Positions 15,490-22,877 of a stretch of 64,000 bases of DNA are shown piece after piece. The notes under the pieces were generated by a model, which searched no databases, was not told where the DNA came from, and worked only from the letters and a program-made list of their open reading frames with translations. Position numbers and translations under genes: made by a program. Within the stretch, counting starts at the first letter, position 1, and each line of letters starts with the position of its first letter. Source of the DNA: Oceanobacillus massiliensis str. N'diop (GTDB lineage Bacteria > Bacillota > Bacilli > Bacillales > Amphibacillaceae); assembly GCF_000285495.1 (NCBI RefSeq), contig NZ_HE610978.1, forward strand, positions 648,525-712,524. Reading direction: 5' to 3'.

Positions 15490-15945
15490 TTAAATAATTC
15501 CTTGCAGGCGAAGTACGATCTCCGCTACAATCGCTGAGCCCAAGAAAGTTCCAATCATGACACATGAGCCGATGATTATCGTTTTCCAGCCTAGTTTCTG
15601 AAAATCAGTCCATGAACGGCCAATGGATATTCCGGCATAGGCCAGTATTGGCGTAGCAATCGCCAAAAGATTAACCTGATTTGTCCAGATGACGATTTGT
15701 TCTTGACCTGGCATTCCTGGTATAGTCAGGATTAACGCCAGAATTCCAATGTAAGCAATACTAGGAATCGCTTTAAAGGGTAATAATTTGTGGATAATCA
15801 ATCCAGCTAAACTGATTAAACAGAGAATAATTACACCTGGCAATGCCTCAAGCGGCATCACTTCGTACCCTATCCAGTTACCCACCGTTACGATGACAGC
15901 GACAATAACAAATAGTAAAACCCATTCCTGTATATTCTTAATCAT
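15490..15945 (-). CDS. Multi-pass membrane protein, partner of the DUF3100 protein
   Basis: The 151-residue protein has about five hydrophobic helices (EWVLLFVIVAVIVTVGNWIG; LPGVIILCLISLAGLIIH; IAYIGILALILTIPGM; LLAIATPILAYAGISIG; IIIGSCVMIGTFLGSAIVAE). The conserved-looking piece PILAYAGISIGRSW lies in the fourth segment. I recognise no named family, but such a protein commonly follows DUF3100 genes in Bacilli, and the layout recalls half of a DUF340-like transporter. Its ATG is 3 bases after the stop of the DUF3100 gene, so the two are translationally coupled and probably form one membrane complex. Together with the M20 enzyme the role is likely uptake of an N-acyl amino acid or small peptide, by inference. 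Confidence 0.7.
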   Translation of the reverse strand: MIKNIQEWVLLFVIVAVIVTVGNWIGYEVMPLEALPGVIILCLISLAGLIIHKLLPFKAIPSIAYIGILALILTIPGMPGQEQIVIWTNQVNLLAIATPILAYAGISIGRSWTDFQKLGWKTIIIGSCVMIGTFLGSAIVAEIVLRLQGII

Positions 15946-15948
15946 TCG

Positions 15949-16767
15949 CTACACCACCTTTGACTCGGGATTAGTATCGTTATTCTTCTTTTCTCTGGAT
16001 AGAACCTTATAGAATTTCTCTGTCAATGGTAATGCTATAAAAATACTTACGTACAGTCCGGTTACGCTTGTAAGGAGGTTACTTGCACCGGAAAAGGCTG
16101 TAATTGTATCGGCCATATCAGGAAATGCTGCAACCAGCGGACCTACTGAGGCTGCCGCCATACTGCCGCTGCCGATTCCAGATGCCATTGCAAATGAAAA
16201 TGGATGAAGCGGGGTAATGGTTGCCAGAAACCCTGATGCCAGTCCCATAAAAATGGAGCCAAATACGGTACCATAAATATAGATGGCCATCACGCCCCGT
16301 CCCTCTGGTGAAGATAATCCATATTTATCGGTTATCAATGCCAAATTGGGTTCTCTTCCCACCGAATGCGTCATCCCGATGCTTTCTCTTTTCAGACCAA
16401 GAAAAACGGCCAGCGGCAAGGCGATCAACATGGTTCCCAAGTTACCAAGTTCCTGTAAGATCAATGCTGGTCCAGCTTCTATCAATTGTGGCAGAGCAGG
16501 TCCTGCCTGCACACCAAACTTTGCTATCAGCAGTGTTACCGAAATAAAAACAAGCGGTTCTGCGTTCTTTGACTGTTTTTGTTTTACAAGAGGGGTGAAA
16601 AATAGCGCAATACCAATGATAACCGCATATAGCATAGGTAAAAGCAAAATAACCCCTGGTCCAATCGTTATTTGCTGCTGTCCGATAAACTCCGTTACCA
16701 TAACGATTGCAAGTACCAATACATGCAGACGCCAATCCTTCCATAGACCTAATATCTGTTCAGCCAT
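15949..16767 (-). CDS. DUF3100 membrane protein
   Basis: The 272-residue protein has around seven to eight transmembrane segments. Characteristic DUF3100 stretches are visible: GPGVILLLPMLYAVIIG, PLVKQK with a following charged loop, GREPNLALITDKYGL and the glycine-rich GSIFMGLASGFLATITPLHP and ASGIGSGSMAAA. The molecular function is not established; its steady association with M20 amidohydrolases points to a permease for the amidohydrolase substrate. It lies 61 bases behind the M20 gene and 3 bases before the smaller membrane protein, all on the minus strand, so the three form an operon. GGAGGAG precedes the start. Confidence 0.82.
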   Translation of the reverse strand: MAEQILGLWKDWRLHVLVLAIVMVTEFIGQQQITIGPGVILLLPMLYAVIIGIALFFTPLVKQKQSKNAEPLVFISVTLLIAKFGVQAGPALPQLIEAGPALILQELGNLGTMLIALPLAVFLGLKRESIGMTHSVGREPNLALITDKYGLSSPEGRGVMAIYIYGTVFGSIFMGLASGFLATITPLHPFSFAMASGIGSGSMAAASVGPLVAAFPDMADTITAFSGASNLLTSVTGLYVSIFIALPLTEKFYKVLSREKKNNDTNPESKVV

Positions 16768-16827
16768 TTTTCTCTCCTCCTTATGATGTATGAATTAAAG
16801 TTAAGCTTTAGGTATTTAATTTACAGT

Positions 16828-18027
16828 CTAATAGACTTCCCCCAATGATTTGCTCGCTTGCTCCATGTATTCCAATGTCGCCTTGCCCAGTACCTTGGCA
16901 GCAATTACCAATGCCCGTTCATCGATATCAAATTTCGGATGATGATGCGGGTAGGACTTGTTCCATTTTGGATCCTTGGCACCTGTAAAGAAAAACGAAC
17001 CTTTCACATGCTGTAAATAGTAGGCAAAATCTTCACCACCCATTATTGGCGGGGTCTCATTGACTGCTTCAACTCCAGGAACATCCTCAGCAAGAGTGGC
17101 AATAAATTCTGTCTCTGATTTATGATTGATCAAGGTCGGATAACCTCTTATGTAGGTATATTCATAGCTTGCTCCAGATACGTCACATGTACCTTTTACA
17201 ATCTGTTCTATTTCATTCTCAATAAAGCTCCGGGTTTCTTCTTTAAAAGTACGAACCGTTCCTGTCATGAAGGCTGAATCCGCAATGACATTGTAAGGAT
17301 TCTTCGCCTCGAAGGAACATACCGATACGACTGCCGAATCAAGTGGATCTATTTTACGGCTTACAATTTGCTGCAAGTTGCTGATTAGCTGGCCACCGAT
17401 GACAATGCTGTCTTTCGTTTCATGTGGAGATGCACCGTGTCCGCCATCCCCTTGTATCTTAATGTCGAACCGGTCAGGTGCTGCCTGAAGCGGTCCAGTC
17501 CGATAGCCGATTTCACCAAGGGGCATTTGCGCCTGAAGATGTGTGCCAAAGATTACATCGACCCCATCGAGGCAGCCATCGGCTATCATGGAAACAGCTC
17601 CACCTGGGGGCAATTCCTCTGCATGCTGATGCAGGAATACTATCGTTCCTTCTATCTCATCCTTCATCCCATTCAGTACTTTTGCCAGTCCCAATAAGCT
17701 TGCTGTGTGCCCATCATGTCCACATGCATGCATGACTCCATCATGCTCGGATTTAAAAGGGAGATCCGTCTGTTCATGGATTGGCAATGCATCGAAATCC
17801 GCTCTTAACGCAACAGTCGGTCCTGACTTTCCTCCTTTCAGGTAAGCAAGCACACCATTCCCCCCGACATTCGTCCGTACTTGATGCCCCAGCTTAAGAT
17901 GAAATTCTGCAATAAACGCTGCAGTATTAACTTCCTGAAAGGATAGCTCGGGATGCTGATGCAGATAACGTCTGATTTCAATAATTTCCTCACTCATATT
18001 GTCCAGCTTTTCAAAAATAGTGCTCAT
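16828..18027 (-). CDS. M20-family amidohydrolase (AbgB/HipO-like)
   Basis: The 399-residue metallopeptidase-fold enzyme removes acyl groups from N-acyl amino acids or related amides. Metal ligands and catalytic motifs are in place: LRADFDALPI, MHACGHDGHTASLLG (His and Asp ligands), HQHAEELPPGGA (catalytic Glu pair) and the C-terminal MGGEDFAYYL Glu plus HHHPKFDIDE His. The dimerisation lid contains GGHGASPHETKD. Length and layout match bacterial hippurate hydrolase/aminobenzoyl-glutamate hydrolase relatives. It leads an operon with two membrane proteins, which implies that the substrate is imported. The substrate is not readable. Cytoplasmic; no signal peptide. Confidence 0.9.
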   Translation of the reverse strand: MSTIFEKLDNMSEEIIEIRRYLHQHPELSFQEVNTAAFIAEFHLKLGHQVRTNVGGNGVLAYLKGGKSGPTVALRADFDALPIHEQTDLPFKSEHDGVMHACGHDGHTASLLGLAKVLNGMKDEIEGTIVFLHQHAEELPPGGAVSMIADGCLDGVDVIFGTHLQAQMPLGEIGYRTGPLQAAPDRFDIKIQGDGGHGASPHETKDSIVIGGQLISNLQQIVSRKIDPLDSAVVSVCSFEAKNPYNVIADSAFMTGTVRTFKEETRSFIENEIEQIVKGTCDVSGASYEYTYIRGYPTLINHKSETEFIATLAEDVPGVEAVNETPPIMGGEDFAYYLQHVKGSFFFTGAKDPKWNKSYPHHHPKFDIDERALVIAAKVLGKATLEYMEQASKSLGEVY

Positions 18028-18283
18028 TATTTGCTCCTTTCCAATAAATTATTTTATTTTATACAATATCATAAAAATTCAGTTAAATGAATGTAAAATT
18101 TTCCAATTCACTCATTTAAACCTAGGCAGCTGTTAAAATCATTCAACTATTTCCTCTGCTGCTGAAGAATCAAGGTGCCCTCTTTCCATGTTGATAACTA
18201 GCTGAAAAATGGAGGGGTTTCACTGGAAAGGCTTACCGGATTAAGGTTCTGGCATCATCCCAGACATTCATTTCAGGACATAG
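18028..18283. other. Gap between the M20 operon and the semialdehyde dehydrogenase gene
   Basis: AT-rich DNA that must hold the M20 operon promoter on the minus strand. No clear operator or frame is visible. The hairpin at 18284-18320 follows. Confidence 0.35.
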
Positions 18284-18320
18284 CAAAGACGCCATGGAAG
18301 CAATAACCATGGCGTCTTTG
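18284..18320. terminator. Perfect 14-bp hairpin, terminator of the sigma-54 operon
   Basis: CAAAGACGCCATGG pairs perfectly with CCATGGCGTCTTTG around a 9-base loop. It is 108 bases past the stop of the dehydrogenase gene on the minus strand. Its T-run is weak in that direction. Confidence 0.6.
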
Positions 18321-18427
18321 TATAATAGATTATTATTTTTGACGATATACCAGTAATTAACAATCATTTCCCAAATCACAGAGCGGAATGTTGCTCCGCA
18401 AATTGACAATCCCACGAAAAGGAAGCA

Positions 18428-19888
18428 TTAAACCCACTTCGTAGTAATCACTTTCTTCCGTGTATAAAATTGCAGGCCATCTTTTCCATTGGCATGAAGA
18501 TCACCGTAGAAGGAGTCTTTCCAGCCGGAGAATGGGAAGAATGCCATTGGTGCTGGCACACCAATATTCACTCCTAACATACCCGCATCAATCGTCTCAC
18601 GGAATTTACGTACATTTCCTCCATCTCTCGTGAAGATACAAGCTCCATTGGCAAAGCGTGACTGATTCGTTAAATCAACTGCTGCTTCAAGGTTTTCCAC
18701 TCTTGCAATCGATAAAACAGGTGCAAAAATCTCATCCTGCCAAACCTTCATTTCGGAAGTTACATGGTCGAAAATAGTTGGGCCGACAAAATACCCTTCT
18801 TGTTTTGCTGCTTCATCCTGACGCCCGTCACGAACGAGTTTTGCTCCTTCTTTTTCTCCTTTTTCGATATAGCTCAGTGTACGTTCTTTATGATTGTCAC
18901 GGATAACAGGGCCTAGGAAAATCCCTTCATCTAAACCGTTCCCAATTTGTATTTTATTCGCCTTTTCGATTAGCAAATCGATAAATTCATCCGCAACCGA
19001 TTCTTCCACCGCTACTACAGACGCCGCCATACAACGTTCTCCAGCAGATCCAAATGCTGCATTCATGATTTGTGTTGTCGCATTATCCAAATTGGCATCA
19101 TTTAAAACGATCGAATGGTTTTTGGCTCCTGCCAGTGCCTGCACACGTTTCAAGTTACTCGTTCCGCGCTTATAGACATACTCTGCTACAGGCTGAGAGC
19201 CGACAAAGGAGATTGCAGCGGTCTTCTGATGATCCAATAAACCATTAACCACATCATGTGCTCCGTGGACAATATTGAATACCCCTGCTGGCAAACCTGC
19301 CTCTTCAAATAACTCTGCCAATCGATTGGCTAGAAGCGGTGTGCGCTCTGATGGTTTCATAACAAATGTATTTCCAGTCGCAATCGCCATCGGAAACATC
19401 CAGCATGGCACCATCATCGGAAAATTAAAAGGTGTAATGCCAGCTATTACGCCAATCGGATAACGATACACACCGGATTCCAGCTCTGTCGCAACGGATG
19501 GAAGCGACTCTCCCATCATTAACGTTGGTGCACCTGCTGCAAATTCGACATTTTCAATTCCACGCTGGACTTCACCATATGCTTCAGCCAGATTTTTTCC
19601 ATTCTCTATCGTAATCAGTCTAGCAAGTTCCTCGTGGTTGTCTACCAATAGTTGCTGATATTTAAATAGAATGCGTGCGCGTTTCGGTACAGGCACTTCT
19701 TTCCACGTTGCAAATGCCTCGGCAGCCACTTGAACAGCATGATCTGTATCATCGGCAGTTGATATCGGCACATGGGCGATCACTTCGCCTGTCGCAGGAT
19801 TATAGACTTCCTGCGTTTTATCGGTTCCCGCTTCTATCCACTTACCGCCTACATAGTTTTTTAGTGTTTTAATTGTTGTTTGTGTCAA
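18428..19888 (-). CDS. mmsA: CoA-acylating methylmalonate/malonate-semialdehyde dehydrogenase
   Basis: The 486-residue aldehyde dehydrogenase oxidises methylmalonate or malonate semialdehyde to propionyl-CoA or acetyl-CoA with release of CO2. The catalytic cysteine is C286 in [10 protein letters not shown]. The general-base glutamate found in ordinary aldehyde dehydrogenases is replaced by Asn in the GAKNHS segment (N257), which is the hallmark of the CoA-acylating MmsA/IolA group. NAD-binding motifs and the substrate loop [11 protein letters not shown] are intact. It is the last gene of the sigma-54 operon, behind an iron alcohol dehydrogenase and a GntP permease. A 3-hydroxypropionate or 3-hydroxyisobutyrate route would fit. 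AGGAGGTT precedes the start. Confidence 0.9.
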   Translation of the reverse strand: MTQTTIKTLKNYVGGKWIEAGTDKTQEVYNPATGEVIAHVPISTADDTDHAVQVAAEAFATWKEVPVPKRARILFKYQQLLVDNHEELARLITIENGKNLAEAYGEVQRGIENVEFAAGAPTLMMGESLPSVATELESGVYRYPIGVIAGITPFNFPMMVPCWMFPMAIATGNTFVMKPSERTPLLANRLAELFEEAGLPAGVFNIVHGAHDVVNGLLDHQKTAAISFVGSQPVAEYVYKRGTSNLKRVQALAGAKNHSIVLNDANLDNATTQIMNAAFGSAGERCMAASVVAVEESVADEFIDLLIEKANKIQIGNGLDEGIFLGPVIRDNHKERTLSYIEKGEKEGAKLVRDGRQDEAAKQEGYFVGPTIFDHVTSEMKVWQDEIFAPVLSIARVENLEAAVDLTNQSRFANGACIFTRDGGNVRKFRETIDAGMLGVNIGVPAPMAFFPFSGWKDSFYGDLHANGKDGLQFYTRKKVITTKWV

Positions 19889-19930
19889 TTGAATAACCTC
19901 CTAATAAATTTTGAAAATAGTAAATCCATC

Positions 19931-21274
19931 TTAGAAAATGGTATAAAGAAGAACGGCCAATACTAGTACTGCGCTAGGCAAAAGTACACTTAACAATAGA
20001 ATAGGCTTATAGGCCCGTTTATGTGTTTCTCCGCAAATCGCGCGAACGGTCGTTACGACATATCCGTTGTGCGGCAGCGAATCCAGTCCTCCTGATGCCA
20101 ATGCAGAAATACGATGCATTGCACCTGGGTCAACGCCCTGGCTCAGATATATTGGGGCAAGAATCGGCAAGGCAATTCCCAACCCGCCTGATGCAGAACC
20201 AGTTAAACCACAAATGACTGTCACACCTACCGCCAGTCCGAGAAGCGGAGGACCTGGCATATTAACAAGGCCTGTAATCAAGGTATCAAAGGCGGAAACT
20301 TGTGCAGCAACGCTTCCAAATCCTACTACTGCACACGTGTTTGCCAAAGCTACTAACGCATTTTGGCTCCCTGTTGCCAATGAACCCCAGAATTCTGAAA
20401 GAAAGGTAAGCATTGACAAGCACGCTACGGCAATGCCGATTGTTAAAGCAATCAATAATGCTGTCGTCGGATTCATGAATTGACCTAAAACATTTAAGAA
20501 AACGATAACTAGAACAAGCGGAAGAATGGCAACAATGATATTAGGCAATTCTCCTATCCTAGGATTGTTGCTTGGCTGTTCCTCTTCAACTGCCAAACTA
20601 GCCGCAGTCTCTTCCTTACTAGCATTAGGCAATGAAAATACTTCCCCATTTGCAGAAGCCTTTCTGACCATTGAACCAAGCCACAGTCCACCCACAATCA
20701 TGATTAATAACGCACACAGGACACCAATCCAACCACCTGCTGTCGGAGATGTTGCAAAAAATTCTGTTGGTATGATATTTTGAATTTCCGGAGAACCTGG
20801 TGCAGTCATCGTAAAAGAAATGGAACCAAATACTAATGCAGCAGGAATATACCGATGCGGAAGATTAGCGGCACGAAATAACGATACTGCAATTGGGTAT
20901 ACCGCAAAACCTACCACAAATAGACTCACACCGCCGTAGGTCATGATTGCTGCCGCTGCTACTACAGCAAATACAGCACGCTTCGCACCGAACTTCGTTT
21001 TAATCCATTGTGCGATACTTTCGGCCGATTTTGTCTCCTGCATGATTTTCCCGAATATCGCCCCAAGCAGGAACACTAAAAACCATGAAGCGAAATAGCC
21101 GGTAAATCCGGTCATATAGTCATCCATTAATGCCGTCTCTAGATTGAGACCGCCTGTAAGAGCAATGACAACTGAACTGATCAGTGCCGCAATAATAATA
21201 TTGATACCTTTCATGGTCAGGTATACCAATAATGCAAGTGAACCTATTAAACCAATCATCCCCAGAACATCCAT
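19931..21274 (-). CDS. GntP-family permease for a hydroxy or sugar acid
   Basis: The 447-residue membrane protein has about twelve helices of the gluconate:H+ symporter (GntP) family. Family signs are the N-terminal MKGINIIIAALISSVVIALTGG segment split by loops, GAIFGKIMQETKSA, FTMTAPGSPEIQNIIP, and the C-terminal SGLDSLPHNGYVVTTV signature with the Pro-His-Asn-Gly motif. The family imports gluconate, related sugar acids or short hydroxy acids by proton symport. Between an alcohol dehydrogenase and an MmsA-type dehydrogenase, the cargo is more likely a short hydroxy acid than gluconate; that is inference. It ends 42 bases before mmsA, in one operon. A repeat array lies directly upstream. Confidence 0.9.
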   Translation of the reverse strand: MDVLGMIGLIGSLALLVYLTMKGINIIIAALISSVVIALTGGLNLETALMDDYMTGFTGYFASWFLVFLLGAIFGKIMQETKSAESIAQWIKTKFGAKRAVFAVVAAAAIMTYGGVSLFVVGFAVYPIAVSLFRAANLPHRYIPAALVFGSISFTMTAPGSPEIQNIIPTEFFATSPTAGGWIGVLCALLIMIVGGLWLGSMVRKASANGEVFSLPNASKEETAASLAVEEEQPSNNPRIGELPNIIVAILPLVLVIVFLNVLGQFMNPTTALLIALTIGIAVACLSMLTFLSEFWGSLATGSQNALVALANTCAVVGFGSVAAQVSAFDTLITGLVNMPGPPLLGLAVGVTVICGLTGSASGGLGIALPILAPIYLSQGVDPGAMHRISALASGGLDSLPHNGYVVTTVRAICGETHKRAYKPILLLSVLLPSAVLVLAVLLYTIF

Positions 21275-21362
21275 CCCCGTTCCCCCTTAAGCCCTTTTTT
21301 AATTTGTACTGTATTTTAAAAGATTGTTGTTTTTGAAGAATTTCATTTTAACCCCGACCTGA

Positions 21363-21456
21363 ATATCAGCATTTTTCAAGAATATATCAGTATTTCAGGG
21401 CCATATCTCAGCATTTCTTGGGTTATATCAGCATAAATCAGTGTTTTATCAGCATT
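21363..21456 (+). repeat. Array A: five ATATCAG units with 20-21 bp period
   Basis: The core (T)ATATCAGCATTT recurs with its CAG at 21367, 21388, 21409, 21429 and 21450, so the steps are 21, 21, 20 and 21 bases, two DNA helical turns. The third unit carries a CT insertion (ATATCTCAGC). The parts between cores are not conserved. It lies between the alcohol dehydrogenase and permease genes, inside an operon. A second array of the same kind is at 51771-51858. Confidence 0.75.
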
Positions 21457-21536
21457 TCTCTATTATCTTTCAAATAACCCAGTCCCGGTCTAGAAACCGT
21501 CAATTGCTGTCACGCCGCATATCCCAACAGCTATTC

Positions 21537-22736
21537 TTAATTTTTGACTGCATTATCTAAGCTGAACTGATATTCGTAGCAAACTTCATAAAGTTCCTCT
21601 ATTTCCTGTTTGGTTGGTACCTTGGGATTATTATTCGGACTGCCGCTTGCAAGTGCATCTTCTGCCATTTTACGGCTTACCTTCTTGAACTCCTCCCGAT
21701 CAATTCCCCAGCCCTTTAAATTAGGAATTTCCAATTCTACACAAATTTTTTTGACCTCATTTACTGTAAGCTCGGCAGCTTCTTCCACGGAAAGATTACT
21801 GGAATCAGGTTGAAATATTCTGGCCAAATCGGCTAATCGTTCCATACAGGAGTCTTTGCTGAATTCAAGTACCGCAGGCAGCAGCATAGCATTTGAAATA
21901 CCATGCGGAACATGAAACAGTGCTCCGATTGGTCTGGACATACCATGCACCAGACAAACAGATGCATTTGTAAAGGCCATACCAGCCTGCAGGGATCCTA
22001 AGGCCATCTTTTCCCTGGCATCGATATTTTCACCATCTGTAAAGGCAACTTTCAAATTGCTGACTATTTTTTCAATTGCCGAAAGTGCCAGCATATCTGT
22101 CATTGGCTGTGCCAACCTTGATAAATATGCCTCTATTGCATGACTTAATGCGTCCACACCAGTTGCAGCTGTAATTGACTTCGGCGAAGAAACCGTCAAT
22201 AACGGGTCGACGATAGCAACATCCGGCATGAATGCGGGCTGCTTAATCATCATCTTTACATCATTGGTTGTATTTGTAATAATGGTCGCATCCGTTGCCT
22301 CAGAACCCGTTCCGGCAGTCGTCGGAATCGAGATATGGGCAATCGGAGCTGTATCAGCCAATCTTCTTGCTCCCATATAATCACCAATGTAACCACCGTT
22401 GGTCGCCAGGACAGCTATCGCCTTTGCTGTGTCGATACAGCTTCCGCCCCCAAGAGAAATCACGACATCACAATTTTCTCTTTTGAATATTTCAAGTGCT
22501 TCCGCTACATAAACATCCGTCGGCTCGGACATAACCCCTAAATAGATAGCGCTTTCAACTTTTTCATTTGAAAGAAAAGTTCTGCACTCACTTACATAAC
22601 CTAGACTATCCATCACTTCATCACTAATAATTAAGGCCTTTTTTCCTTTGGCTGCTGTTTCTTCCCCTACTTTCTCAAACACCTTTCGCCCATAGTTAAT
22701 CGTTTGGGGTGTTCGAAAAACAGCATAGTTATCCAT
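21537..22736 (-). CDS. Iron-containing alcohol dehydrogenase
   Basis: The 399-residue group III alcohol dehydrogenase is a cytoplasmic NAD(P)-dependent oxidoreductase. Visible motifs are the nucleotide loop SLGGGSCIDTAKAIA, the TTAGTGSEATDATII segment and metal ligands in PDVAIVDP, GVDALSHAIEAYLS and VHGMSRPIGALFHVPHG (two His). Length is typical. It is the first gene after a sigma-54 promoter and is followed by a GntP permease and MmsA. The simplest reading is oxidation of a 3-hydroxy acid, such as 3-hydroxypropionate, to the semialdehyde that MmsA uses. 4-hydroxybutyrate dehydrogenases also belong to this family and are an alternative. GGAGGGATT precedes the start. Confidence 0.92.
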   Translation of the reverse strand: MDNYAVFRTPQTINYGRKVFEKVGEETAAKGKKALIISDEVMDSLGYVSECRTFLSNEKVESAIYLGVMSEPTDVYVAEALEIFKRENCDVVISLGGGSCIDTAKAIAVLATNGGYIGDYMGARRLADTAPIAHISIPTTAGTGSEATDATIITNTTNDVKMMIKQPAFMPDVAIVDPLLTVSSPKSITAATGVDALSHAIEAYLSRLAQPMTDMLALSAIEKIVSNLKVAFTDGENIDAREKMALGSLQAGMAFTNASVCLVHGMSRPIGALFHVPHGISNAMLLPAVLEFSKDSCMERLADLARIFQPDSSNLSVEEAAELTVNEVKKICVELEIPNLKGWGIDREEFKKVSRKMAEDALASGSPNNNPKVPTKQEIEELYEVCYEYQFSLDNAVKN

Positions 22737-22770
22737 AAATAATCCCTCCTGTTCCTATTCACTGATTATT

Positions 22771-22788
22771 ATGCAAAAAGTATGCCAA
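22771..22788 (-). promoter_or_regulatory. Sigma-54 (SigL) -24/-12 promoter
   Basis: On the minus strand, TTGGCATACTTTTTGCAT has GG and GC dinucleotides separated by exactly 10 bases, matching TGGCAC-N5-TTGCA except for one base. It is 35 bases before the alcohol dehydrogenase start and downstream of an AAA+ activator gene with a GAFTGA loop, which independently requires such a promoter. Confidence 0.9.
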
Positions 22789-22804
22789 CACAGGACCCCT
22801 TGTA

Positions 22805-22820
22805 ATTAAAGCGTTTTCAT
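22805..22820 (-). promoter_or_regulatory. Near-match cre box between enhancer and sigma-54 promoter
   Basis: ATGAAAACGCTTTAAT matches the CcpA consensus WTGNAANCGNWNNCWW except for the late C. Its place between the upstream activator sites and the promoter resembles catabolite-controlled SigL operons of Bacillus. Confidence 0.45.
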
Positions 22821-22828
22821 AATGAAAC

Positions 22829-22868
22829 TGTAGGAATAAGACTACACTATTGTAGCCGGTGCACTACA
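22829..22868. promoter_or_regulatory. Tandem enhancer sites TGTAG-N8-CTACA (upstream activator sequence)
   Basis: Two identical-arm inverted repeats lie at 22829-22846 and 22851-22868. Their centres are 22 bp apart, two helical turns. They sit about 41 to 80 bases upstream of the -24 element, the usual place of sites for a sigma-54 activator. They start 10 bases after the activator gene ends. Confidence 0.8.
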
Positions 22869-22877
22869 TTATCGGTA

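Noticed and set aside
16283-16786. A 167-codon plus-strand frame opposite the DUF3100 gene
   Set aside because: Antisense to a membrane protein gene; such long mirror frames of hydrophobic genes are common, and it lacks start signals.
21363-21456. Array A as a CRISPR array
   Set aside because: The repeats are only 7 to 12 bases, the period is 21 bases, spacers are too short and no cas gene is present.
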